The translations under genes and the position numbers were made by a program. A model generated the notes under the pieces. The model made no database searches and had not been told where the DNA came from. It worked only from the letters and a program-made list of their open reading frames with translations. A stretch of 64,000 bases of DNA from Strigamia acuminata (Eukaryota > Arthropoda > Chilopoda > Geophilomorpha > Linotaeniidae): NCBI GenBank assembly GCA_949358305.1, contig OX442318.1, forward strand, positions 12,940,517-13,004,516, written 5' to 3'. Below, piece after piece: positions 11,276 to 22,700 of this stretch (positions within the stretch are counted from its first letter, which is position 1; each line of letters starts with the position of its first letter).

Positions 11276-14200
11276 GATAGAAGCGATACGAACGAAAAGA
11301 AGGACACTCCAGCTGTCAAGAAACAAGAAGAGGTATACAAGAAGTTCACAAATAAATCTAATCCGAATGGTTCCGCTTCAGCATTATCAGCGATTGTGTA
11401 CAAGTGCACATTTTGCAACAAGACCGAGCATTCAAGTCCTGATTGCCCGCTTACCATCGAGGAACGAAAGGAAGCTTGCAAGAAAGCGAGGAGGTGCTAC
11501 CGATGCCTCAAAGAAAACCACATCTCGAGAATGTGCAAATCAAAATTTAAATGCAAGAAGTGCGACCGCAACCATCACACATACATATGCGATACGGAGG
11601 TCGTGAAGGAACCGGAAATCACCAAAACATCAGCTGTCGCCAACCAGGAGGTTCAAGAGTCAACTTTAATGTTACAGATCCTCGTAGTAGAAGCTTGTGG
11701 GGCAACAAAAAAACGAAAAGTGCAGTGTTTTCTCGATGGCGGGTCGCAGAAGAGCTTTATCACCGAACGATTGTCGCGAGAATTGGGTTTGGAGCAGATT
11801 GGAGAACAGAACATTGCATTGTTAACGTTTGGGGAGACTGAACCCACTATTACGAACAGAAAGCGTGTGAAATTTACCCTTAACAATTGCTTTAACTCTA
11901 ATTACAGTTTAGAACTCGAAGCAATGGAATCACCGTGGATTATGGAGTCGGTGAGGGGGAGAACTGATCCGAGAATCATACACGAATTGGAAAAAAGAAA
12001 TATTACTTTGGCCACCGATAAAAACATTCAATTTGATGATGGAATTTCAATTTTAATCGGTTGTGATAATTTTTGGAAGGTGACAACTGGCCGACAAGAG
12101 CGAATCGAAGAGAAGTTGATGGCAATCGAGACTGTATTTGGATGGACACTACATGGAGCCACGAAAGGAGCAGAGAAAACCGTGTCCACTCTGGTTAGAG
12201 TAAATAAGGTTGTAGTTACTGACCATTTAAATGAACTTCTAGAACGCTTTTGGAGTCTCGAGTCTGTCGGCATCAAGCACGAAACGGTGGAACAGGGCGT
12301 GGACGACTTAAACACGATGGAACAATTCGGCAAGAGTATCAAATGGGTGAACGATCACTACGAGGTCGGGTTACCATGGAAACTCAACAGGAAAGAACTC
12401 GACGACAACCGCGAAGTAGCCAAAAAGCGATTTTGGAGCTTGGTGAATCGTTTTCGAAAAAACCCGAAGTTGTACCTGGAATATAAGAAGGTGATCGATG
12501 AACAACTGCTAACTGGTATTGTTGAGAAGGTTCCAAGCGTGAGTGCATCAAATACGATTTATTATATTCCACATTGACCTGTGATTGATGAGACGCGCAC
12601 GACGACAAAACTGCGTATTGTTTATGACGCGTCTTCACACGCGAAAGGGAGTTTTTCCCTCAACGATTGCCTCGAAACAGGGCCGAATATGTTACCAAAA
12701 CTTACTAATGTGCTTTTAAAATTTCGAACGGGCAAATACGGGACGATTGCGGACATTGAAAAGGCGTTTCACCGGATTCATCTGAAGGAGGACGAGCGAG
12801 ACGTTACGCGGTTCCTCTGGCTAGAAGAAGACTGGAATGGAGAAGACTCAGTGGAGTTAATCGAATTGCGTCAGACTCGAGTGCTCTTTGGCGCAAAACC
12901 AAGTCCGTTCTTGCTCAACGCCACGGTGAAGCAACACGTGGAAAAGCACGAAGAAGAATTTCCGGACACGTGCGAACGTTTGAAAGAAGATTTGTACGTC
13001 GACGACTTTGTTAACAATACGAACACACACCAAGAATCCGCTCGAGTTTATCGTGAAAGTATTGAAGTTATGAAGAGGGGTAATATGAAATTGACAAAGT
13101 GGCGATCGAGCGACCCCGAATTAAGAAAATTGATTATTCACGACGATCCGAAGTCAGAAGAACTGGTTTTAAAGAAAGAGGCCAAAGTGCTTGGTATAAC
13201 TTGGGATACTGAAACCGATCAATTGGGTTTAGAAACTAACGATTTGTTAAGGGAATTGGAACTTGTTAAATTTACAAAAAGGTCGGTTATCAGGTTTACA
13301 GCAATGATCTTTGATCCGCTTGGATTTGCAAACCCATTTGTGGTCACTGCAAAGATTTATTTCCAACAATTGTGGAAATTAAATTTGGGTTGGGATACAG
13401 AAATCCCAGAAAATGTGAGGAAAATCTGGTCGGACTGGTACATTCAAGTGCCAGAAATTAAATGTTTGTCTTTTCCAAGGCAATTATTTAATTGGGGAGA
13501 TGATTTAGAAGAGCGACAGATTCACATTTTCTGCGATGCGAGTCCTCGTGCGTATGGCGTGGTCGCCTACACTCGAGTGACAAATAAAGAAACAAAAACT
13601 ATTAATTGTCAATTTGTCATTTCTAGATGTCGCGTGGCCCCATTGAAAGAACTAACACTGCCGAAATTGGAGTTAATGGGTGCCCTAATTGCAGCTCGCT
13701 TGGTGCCAACGTTACAGTCAACACTCGGATCCAGTCGCATTACATTGTGGACAGATTCGAAAATTGTTTTGCATTGGTTGAGAGAAACCAAAAACAGACC
13801 AGTCACCTTCGTTTTCAACCGAGTGAAAGAGATCGGCGAAACAACTGACAAGGATTGCTGGCGCCATTGTCCTGGCAAAGAAAACCCAGCGGATCTGGTG
13901 ACTCGTGGTGTAACAATGCAAGAACTAACTAATAATGTTTTTTGGCAAGAGGGACCTGAGTGGTTGAGTAAAGACGAATCCGAGTGGCCAGTCGAGAGCG
14001 ATATTGCGGTGGAAATGGACAAAAACGAAGAAATAATTGTGAATGCTGTGAACGAGAAAGTCCAAGTGATTGACTGCACGAGATTTAGTCGGTGGACAAG
14101 ACTGAAAAGAGCAACGGCATGGGTATTTCGATTTATTACGAATTTGAGAACTAATGATAAAATTAAAGGCGAGCTGACTGGAAACGAGATAATTAAAGGC

Positions 14201-15583
14201 GAGCAGTACTGGATTGGACATTTGCAAGAATTGAATTTTGCTCAAGAGTTAAAGTGCCTACACGAGAAGAAAATGATTGAAAAATCATCGGTGCTTGCGC
14301 AAATGGCGCCAATCCTGGACGAAGACGGGTTAATGCGAGCTACACATCGATGGACACTGGCAGATGTCGAACGAGATGTGCGGGAACCATACGTCTTACC
14401 AAGTAATAATTATGTCACGAAATTAATAGTCAAGGATGAACACGAGCGTGCCATGCATGGAGGACTCACCGACACACTGTGCAACTTTCGAGAGAGATTT
14501 TGGATGACGCGAGCGAGGAAAACGATAAAAGCAGTATTGTGTCGATGCGTGCGCTGCCGGAAAATACAAGGGCGTTTGGCCAAGGAGCGATGGGGATTGT
14601 TGCCACTCGACCGAGTAACACCAAGTGCGCCGTTCGAAACGTGTGGTGTAGATTTTGCCGGTCCACTTTACTCCGATTGCGGTGAGAAACTTTATATTGC
14701 TTTATTTACGTGCGCGGTCACGAGAGCCGTGCATCTTGAATTGTTATCGAATTTGTCTGCTGATCGTTTTGTGGATGCACTTAAAAGATTTATTGGGAGA
14801 CGTGGAATTCCTGCTACGATTTATTCAGATAATGCGAAGACTTTTAAGAGAACGGATAAGGAATTACGTGTATTTTTTGAGAATGTATTGCCAGAACAGC
14901 TTCAACAATTTTTGAGTTCAAGAAAAATAGTTTGGAAATTTATTGTTGAGATTGCGCCGTGGTGGGGTGGCTTCTGGGAGCGCATGGTGCGTTCCGTTAA
15001 AGCGGCATTAAAAAAAACAATTGGTCGCACCTCATTGAATTACGAGGGGCTGACGACTGTATTGATCGAGGTGGAAGCAGTGATTAATTCGAGACCGCTC
15101 ACTTATGTTTACGACGGTCCCACAGAACAACCACCTTTGACACCGGCACATTTTCTCGTGGGGAAACGATTAATTAGTTTACCAGATGTTCCAACCACGG
15201 CAAATAAACCTGAAGTTCAAGCGAGTATCTTGCGTGTTTGGAAGCGACGACAACTAATTATTGATCATTTTTGGAGGAGATGGACGAAGGAATATTTGGT
15301 GGAGTTGCGCCAACAGAGAGGAAATTCAAGCGATACGAAATTTCGAGTCGGCGATCTTGTCCTAATCGAGGATCAGCATCAACCAAGACTAACCTGGAAA
15401 ATGGGAAGAATCACCGACGTGAAAGTCGGTCGCGATGGGTTAATACGATCTTGTGAGTTGCAGCTTCCGAATCGCACAAAGCTTCGTCGACCGATTCAAC
15501 GACTGTGCAACTTAGAAGTCGAATTCGAGTTAGAACGTCCCCGGGAGGGGGGGACTGTAAAAACTGCCGTTTTAAATGTATAA
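11270..15583 (+). pseudogene. BEL/Pao polyprotein, 5'-truncated and with one in-frame TGA
   Basis: The frame is open from 11270 but has no ATG before the zinc knuckles, so the gag N-terminus is missing; the foldback element ends where it should begin. In order: CCHC knuckles (CTFCNKTEHSSPDCP, CYRCLKENHISRMC); protease with FLDGGSQKSF; the Pao block FGWTLHG; RT with DIEKAFHRI and YVDD at 12995-13006; RNase H (FCDASPRAYG); integrase zinc region (HGG...CVRCRKIQ, about 14455-14570); the core blocks CGVDFAGPL and YSDNAKTF; and a C-terminal chromatin-like tail. A TGA at 12575-12577 splits the frame just before RT, in a segment where relatives read straight through, and the same frame continues on both sides. 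The copy is probably dead because its 5' end is gone. Confidence 0.88.
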
Positions 15584-15830
15584 ATTGGAGGTGGCGCCAT
15601 GTTTGGTCACCAGGGGTCACTTCTGTGGCCCCGTTTTGTAAAACGGGTTGTTCTATTTTATTGTATTAAGGGGGGAACGATTGATATTTGCATATCCTGT
15701 TAAGAATAAAAATTTAGTGTTCAATGTAACTTTGTTGCGTACGCGTGTTTCTTCTTGAATCCAAAACCATCAGTTTAAATCCATTTACATCCAACTTTAA
15801 AAACTCGTACAAACTGTTCCAACTACAAAT
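15556..15830 (+). repeat. 3' LTR of the BEL/Pao element (right end uncertain)
   Basis: A polypurine tract (GGGAGGGGGGGAC, about 15543-15555) is followed by TGTAAAAACTGCCG, a typical LTR start. The BEL stop codon falls inside it. A polyadenylation signal lies near 15705. No 5' LTR is present in the window, so the right limit is a guess. Confidence 0.5.
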
Positions 15831-16338
15831 TCGAATTGCTAGTCGCAATACATTACTACGGCAACGAGAATTCATAACTTGTCACGATGTTTTGTTGCTT
15901 TACTAGTATTTATTAGGGTCGGAATTTGGTCACAATTGGTCACAATTGATTACAATTTGTCACAAACATATCATACAATCATTTATAAATTTCTTTATCA
16001 TTTTTAAACCAGTGAAAATGTAAAACATAATCAAATCTGATATATGTTTATTGAAACTTCTAGAATATATTTTTTTTTGCAAAGAATTTTCAATTCATCT
16101 CCCTTGAGCCGGCTTCTCAGCTCAGCTCACAATTTTCTGCATCAAAAACTGTGATATTCCCACACTTTAAAGCCATTTTCAAGCTATTTTCAAGGGTGAA
16201 TGTAGGTCGGAATGCACTCGAACGGTGTTCCGGTATAAAATGACCCTTCTACCAAAAAATCGGCGATCTTCGTAACGTCGCAATCTCGAATCTTTATCAC
16301 GACCGACCGTACACAAACAAAAGTTTGTCATTTTAAAG
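15831..16338. other. Intergenic, nothing recognised
   Basis: AT-rich sequence with a short run of the repeat GGTCACAATT near 15930. I see no coding, RNA or structural feature. Confidence 0.4.
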
Positions 16339-16704
16339 ATGAACGAAAGATTTTGCACAGAAATCAACTGTTTAGGCACAAAACTCGACGTTTATAGCCC
16401 AAAAATAAACTTTTTATCGGCCAATAATCATCGAACACGTTTGCCGAAAGTTGTCAATACGAGATCGACGCGCGAACAATTAAAGAATGAAATTGATAAA
16501 ATCACATTAGGAGTTCAATGTGATTTCATTTTCTGTGTTGTCTGTTCCGCCCCAATTGGTGCAAGTGGTAAACCACCACAGAAGTCTTCTAAAATTTTAA
16601 AATTTACATATGCCCCTATCACCAGTTGCGATGTTGAACGGTTTTTTCCCAATTTAAGTCTGTGCTTACTGACAAGCGACACGGTTTTACCACACAGCAC
16701 TTAG
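16339..16704 (+). pseudogene. hAT-like transposase relic
   Basis: A 121-codon frame ends with KFTYAPITSCDVERFF. The block P-x-T-S-C-D-V-E-R-x-F is typical of the C-terminal dimerisation region of some hAT-derived proteins. The following residues do not continue the family pattern and the upstream part is not recognisable. It is best read as a degraded fragment; the family call rests on one block. Confidence 0.4.
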
Positions 16705-17304
16705 AAATGGCACTGATTTGTTATTGCAACAAATGATTTGACTGAAATAATTTTTTTTATTTTGCATATTTCAATTTTTTATTTCGTATAAAATGGGATT
16801 TTTAGTGCATATTTTATGTGCATAAAACGAAATTTATTTCACATATATATCCGGGGTCTAGTTATGAATATTATAGCTTTATTTGTTTTTATTTGTATTA
16901 CATAAATACAATCATAAAATGACTTGTGTCTACCAAATATTTGGTTCACATTCGGATATTAATAAAAAAAACTGAATATTGTGTATTCAGCTTGTGACGA
17001 TGGCGGACTATACTCTTGTCCGACTCAAAAGGGACACCTTCTCCTATTGGCCGAGCCGTATCACTAGTGTAGTGATCCAAAAATATAGACCCAAACACCA
17101 GAATTGCATTACAATGTACAGTCATTGTAATCGATTGCCTAGGTAACGGCCAAAATTTCAAAATTTTAATTTAATCCTAAATTTATAAATCAGACACCTT
17201 AACAAGAAGCTTGGCTGTAATTATACAATTCTATTTTCTTAATTCTAATTACATGGATATCGGATCCGATATTTCTTGGCGTGGCCGATACGATATTGCC
17301 ACGT

Positions 17305-17540
17305 TTCTAAAACGTATCGTTTTGGACGAAGACGAGTACGTTTTGGACGGGAACGAATACGTTTTAGACGAAAACGGGTGCGTTTTAGACGGAAACGATA
17401 CGTTTTGGAAACGTCTTTGAACGCAATTTTAATTTTTTTTTCGGGGGCTGGGGGCAGGAGGTCGGACAATATCGGCGCAGGTATCGGTATCGGCCGATAT
17501 TCGGTTGCCGATTATCGGTATCGGCGATACTACAAAATAC
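17305..17540. repeat. Short tandem repeat, TACGTTTTGGACG units then ATCGG units
   Basis: About five degenerate 24-base copies of TACGTTTTGGACGAAAACG run from about 17305 to 17415. They are followed by interspersed TATCGG/CCGATA motifs to 17540. No gene is supported here, although frames are open on both strands through the repeat. Confidence 0.6.
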
Positions 17541-18070
17541 TGGTATCGGTCAAAGTCTAGTTTTTTACCATTCTATACAAGCCAATTAAATGCACTATCA
17601 CATTAAACAGTTTAAACTAACAAAGACAAACAAGAAAGTTCCATTTGACCAATTCTTATGTTTGAATCTCAATTTAAACAGAAGAAGAACATCAGCCATG
17701 CCTTTACCAGGCCGACATGAGTCCTTTCGAAAGAAATGGCAGAGAACATCTCAGTTCTGAGCCCAGGAGTGAACTGACTTATTTGAGCAGTTTACATTAA
17801 TAGGAAATCTCCTATTACCTCATATTAAGTCTAATTGATCAACCGACGATGATGTGGTCAGCAGCACCATCTTTTGTTAGAATTTAGCAAACTAATTAAT
17901 CGAATCATCGCGTTATGGATTGGCCGATTAACCTTAAAATACATAAAACATTGGTATTCATGTATTTAGTCAACGAGATTAAATTTGCCGCTATGTTGAT
18001 AACAACGCCATCTAGGGACAAAATTAGTTTTTTATCCGAATAGGGTTCATGACACGCTGTATATGTATAC

Positions 18071-18984
18071 TAGGCGCATTCAAAAAGTCATTAAAACGAG
18101 TGTAAACGTGTTTACACTCGTTTTCACACGACATTTACACGAATTAATTCGTGTAAATGTCGTGTAAACTGGTTAAACGGAAACGGCCTGTACGCCACGT
18201 TTACGTTTAAAATCTCCGTGCAACAAGTTTTCTCGTTCAAATCGGGTCTTGCTGGCAGCCATCTTGGATTTTTGTTAGATCGGTTGGAACGATTTCCATC
18301 GTAAGAACAATTTTGTACCAGTTATTAGCCGCATTCTTGCAATCGAATGCGGTCGATGTTCGACCGCATTTGTGCGATCGAATGCGGCCGGTGTTCGACT
18401 GCATTTGTGCGATCGAATGCGGCCGGTGTTCGACTGCATTTGTACGATCGAATGTGGCCGGTGTTCGACCGCATTTGTACGATTGAATGCGGCCGGTGTT
18501 CGACCGCATTTGTGCGATCGAATGCGGCCGGTGTTCGACCGCATTTGTGCGATCGAATGCGGCCGGTGTTCGACCGCATTTGTACGATCGAATGCGGCCG
18601 GTGTTCGACCGCATTTGTACGATCGAATGCGGCTGATGTTCTGCCGCATTTGTGCGATCGAATGCGGTAGAACACCGGGCGCATTTGTGCGATTGAGGCG
18701 GATGTTCAGTCAATTCACCGTTCTTAAGTAAATATTAATAATAAAAATAATTTAACTAAATTTACATTTTGTAATCATGTTCTTATAATCTTCTGTTCTT
18801 TTTAGAGTAAACAACAACAATAATGAGTATGGTTATTATTTGGGCTAATTTATTTACACATGAATTTAGACTGAAATTTACACACAAATTTATTTTTAAA
18901 CTCGAAAATTGGGTCGTTTAACGTGACATTTACACTATCAGTTGCACTGGTCGTTTAGTGCAAATTACTTTTCGAATGCACCTA
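18071..18984. mobile_element. Non-coding DNA element with TA target duplication
   Basis: The ends are inverted repeats: TA then GGCGCATTCAAAAAGT on the left, and ACTTTTCGAATGCACC then TA on the right (2 mismatches in 16). The duplicated copy near 32670 lacks it and reads straight from GTATAC to TGTTACG, giving an empty site. Just inside the left end are two near-perfect palindromes (about 18097-18123 and 18126-18166, each built on GTGTAAA). The centre holds a 35-bp minisatellite. There is no believable coding region. Confidence 0.72.
18341..18690. repeat. 35-bp minisatellite, about 10 units
   Basis: The unit reads GATCGAATGCGGCCGGTG then TTCGACCGCATTTGTGC with a few substitutions. Each unit contains AATGCGG and CCGCATT, so it can form a small hairpin. 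There are no spacers between units, so it is not a CRISPR array. Long open frames through it on both strands are a by-product of the repeat. Confidence 0.85.
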
Positions 18985-19199
18985 TTGTTACGTGGTTCAT
19001 AAGTTAATTCACACAACTGTTTTGAGACGATTAAGAATGTCTCTGCGTTTAAACTCAATGATCTTTATTAAATCGGAAATTTCTTAACAGCAATATATGC
19101 AAACAGTTTCAATGATTACAGGTTGACAAAAATCAGACAATTCTATCAATTATCTGTAATGATACAAAGTTTCAACCTTAAATCTACTTTACATGATGA

Positions 19200-19520
19200 T
19201 TTTTTAAAAATTAAAAACGTGTTTTTTAAAAATTAAAAACGTGTTTTTTCAAAATTAAAAACGTGTTTTTTTCAAAATTAAAAACGTGTTTTTTCAAAAT
19301 TAAAAACGTGTTTTTTCAAAATTAAAAACGTGTTTTTTCAAAATTAAAAACGTGTTTTTTCAAAATTAAAAACGTGTTTTTTAAAAATTAAAAACGAGTT
19401 TTTTAAAAATTAAAAACGTGTTTTTTAAAAATTAAAAACGTGTTTTTTAAAAATCAAAAACGTGTTTTTTAAAAATTAAAAACGTGTTTTTTCAAAATTA
19501 AAAACGTTTTTTTTCAAGAT
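19200..19520. repeat. 22-bp minisatellite (AAAACGTGTTTTTT core)
   Basis: About 14 tandem copies of ACGTGTTTTTTCAAAATTAA, with variants TTTAAAAATT for TTTCAAAATT. It sits 270 bases past the stop codon of DEG/ENaC gene 1. The equivalent place past gene 2 holds a different, 20-bp minisatellite with the same AAAACGTGTTTT core. Confidence 0.85.
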
Positions 19521-19774
19521 TTAAAACGTGTGTTGTCAATAATTACAACGTGTGCTTTCAAGTGTGAGCATTTGAATACTAGTGCTAGTGGTAAGTTCTT
19601 GCATTAATGTTCTTTGGTAGATATATGGTTCAAATTCAAAAAATAACCAAATGGAGTCCTTTTTAATCAATGAATTGATCCTCCCTGCCCAACCTAGGGT
19701 CAATTTTGACACACAAAAGTGTGACTATTCAAGATTGAGTGCATTGTTTTTTATATTAATAGACAAGTGAGTGA

Positions 19775-19781
19775 TTTTATT
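19775..19781 (-). terminator. Polyadenylation signal of gene 1
   Basis: Minus-strand AATAAA lies about 12 bases past the TGA stop (19794-19792). The paralogue has the same arrangement near 33744-33750, which implies a very short 3' UTR in both genes. Confidence 0.5.
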
Positions 19782-19791
19782 TACTTTTAAA

Positions 19792-22700
19792 TCAGAGGAA
19801 GTGTGTAAGAACAGAAAACAATGAAAGACCAGTCAGAATGCCAACAATAGATCCAATATTGCAGAGTAGTTTGATAATGGGCATTTTTTGATTTTCTTTA
19901 ATCACTTCTCGAATGTTGGTGTCAATATGGTAACCAAGAGCTGTGTGGAAATACGGCTGAGCTTGTTTCATTGATAGAATTAATAATGTTTCTTCACAGC
20001 GTAATGCGCATGAACAGTCTTTCTGTGGATTTGTCTTGAATTGAGCATCCAAATACATAATCTGTGTTTTTTTAGCTGCTTCTTGAGTCAAACAAAGCGG
20101 TAACTTGCTTTCTTCCATCAACGGCAATCTGGAGACACAAAAAAGATTTAAGATGCGCACTATTTGTCAGTGGCCAATGATGTGTTTTAAATGATAAGAG
20201 GGTCGTATGATTCATTACTAATTTATCAGAATATTATTGTCAATTTGCTTATTTAATTGCGAAGAATTGGTAAAAACTTACTTGCAATTGAAGGGTTGTT
20301 GCGCTAGTATTGTAGCATAACATTTCTTTTCGCATTGGACAACTTCATCACTGGTTTGGCATGGACTTTTCCAAGTATGTAATCGAACAAACTAGACAGA
20401 TTGCAGTGTAAACCACAGCATTCTTTCATGACTTTATAGAAATTACCGTCTGACGCAATATGTTTATATCCGTGTCACACTTAGTGGGAACGCTATATTG
20501 ATGTTTGGGGTGTAAAACCTGATCTTGTGGTAGAACAAAGTGCTAGAATGCAAAATTCAAATGATTTGAGGATTCAATCTGAATAGGCAAAAGATCTCAC
20601 GGTTTGGTGTCTGTTACAAGTATATCTTTGGTCTGCTTCGTGAATCATCAATTCGTTTAGCTTTATAGAAAACTCCATGTCATCTATAAAATGTAATAAA
20701 TATTATTAGTTTAAAGGAAAAAATTCATTTCACGCTTTATTTTTTGTTTTGTTTGTTACTCTTCCTGAATTCCGTGCACATTCCAAATACTGTTTGCACA
20801 ACAGATACGTTGGCATACATCGTATCAAAAGCTTTTTTTTCTCCCTGCAAATGAAATAGAAATCTCTAAACAATAATGGAACCTGAAACAATTTACTTGA
20901 ATAAATGAATACTTTCCTTGAACCATTTTAAGACTTCTTTCCCAAAATCCACATAATGTTTGAAATTTGAAGAGGCGTTCCATAAGGCCATTGTTTTGTT
21001 GGCAAATGGCGACGATCGATGGAGTAAATCCAAAAGTTGGTAATTGGAACAAGTAGTCTCCAGTCGTCTGGCTAAATTTGTTTTCGCCTCTAATATTTCA
21101 TTACTCTCACCACATATGATTACGAGTGGAAATTCAATCTTCTCATCGTCGATAAGCTCGATGGTTTGAAATGTGGGATAATCGAAAAAAGAATCAATCA
21201 ACATGTAAAGCTGATACACTGACACAAACAGTAGTGCTAGTGCGACCATGATTTTCAATTTGTTCCGGCGCACTGGCAATCTCTCTATTCTTTCTTTTCT
21301 GTCTTGAATTGATCGAATTTTGTCTTTCAACTTGGAATTTGCTTTTTTTGATTTTCCGAACTTTCTGCATACCATTTTGCAGCTATAAACAAATATTTCG
21401 ACGAGTGTTAAACATGACATGCCGAAGTAGAGCCCGATGTTGCCACCAATGTCGCACAGCAAAAAGATTATATCGTATGAAAAACTTTCTGTCATCGTTC
21501 GAATGTAATTATTGTCAACGGCAACTTCTACGATAGTCTCATGATGGGGTATAGGATCCCATGCTATGGTGAGTATTGCTACATCACATTGTAGATTGCA
21601 GTTGCATTCTTTGATTATATTGTTTAAATATAAAGAAGCCATCAGATTGTCTTGTTGTTGTCTCAGATAACTGTCATTACACTTTGCAAATTCGTTTGCT
21701 TCGTAAAAAGGATATCTAAAAAAATTAATAAGTTGAATTATTGACGTTTAGTTCAGGTATTCTACATAATTTGAACTAATTTGAACGATCATACAATGTT
21801 CATTCTTGCAGTAATACAGAAAAATTGAAAACTTCTACTAAGTTAGTGTGCCAAAATAGGTATTTATTTTCTTTTTTAACTTTTTCCAAATTTGACTACA
21901 AATCTTTCCTGACATTTGACTTGTTTTGCAAAAAAAATCCATATAATTTTTGACAAATTTACTCAAATTTTTGGTGATTTTGACAAAATTTTGTCATGGA
22001 CCGCTTTTTTTAAAATGAAATTAAATGCATTTGAAGGACTCGAGGTTACAATTGCACAATGAGAGCCCGTTTTGAACACAGACCCGTCTGTGGCTTGGGT
22101 AGTGAAACTCCCAAGTGTTCGATCTATTGTCTGATCTATTGACTGATCTATTGTCTGATATATTGTCTGATATATTGTCTGATCTATTGTCTGATCTATT
22201 GTCTGATCTTTTTCTTTGTATCAAAACTGTGGTGGAAAATAGTAGCAAAGCCACAAACAGCAAGCCAATCAGGATTAGTGAATACAGTCAAACCTTGTTG
22301 CTGTGTTCGCTTCTCCTTCTTTCACGTCTTGTTATTTTATGACGCGGTCTTTTACAGCGTCCACTGTACCTTCTTAATAAAGAAACCCCACTCATTATTG
22401 AACTCAAACATGTCCGCATCGTGAGCTTTCTTCTCCCGATACAAACTACACTTTTAGTACGATACATACTACTTGTTATAAAGAATCGCGATATAATGAA
22501 TTTTTCATTATAACAAATACCTAACAATGGCATGGTTAGTTGGTTGGCAATAGAACATCATGTTAAAAAATTTTGAAATTGTCACGGGTTCAAACCATTC
22601 CGCTTATCGGTCGATCCGTTGTGCTCAAATTTGACTAATACAAAACACACTGTTATAAGGAACAGAGAAATCAGAAAAAATATGCTGGCAAAGAATATGC

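Larger units (their letters stand above)
17690..22130. repeat. Segmental duplication, copy 1 (partner 32330-37139)
   Basis: From about 17717 (TTTCGAAAGAAATGGCAGAG) this block is collinear with 32337 onward, through the 3' flank, a minisatellite, the six last exons of the DEG/ENaC gene and part of intron 6. Differences are base changes, two different minisatellites at the same place, the element at 18071-18984 found only here, and the foldback at 35734-36854 found only in the partner. Confidence 0.85.

Noticed and set aside
12575-12577. Two separate BEL genes because of the stop
   Set aside because: The same frame continues directly after the TGA and the domains on both sides belong to one polyprotein.
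17276-17560. Arg-rich frame
   Set aside because: Produced by the TACGTTTTGGACG tandem repeat read in frame.
18341-18690. CRISPR-like array
   Set aside because: Units are directly adjacent with no spacers, and the genome is eukaryotic.
18237-18731. Overlapping open frames on both strands through the 35-bp repeat
   Set aside because: A 35-base unit without stops keeps several frames open by itself; the peptides are only the repeat translated.
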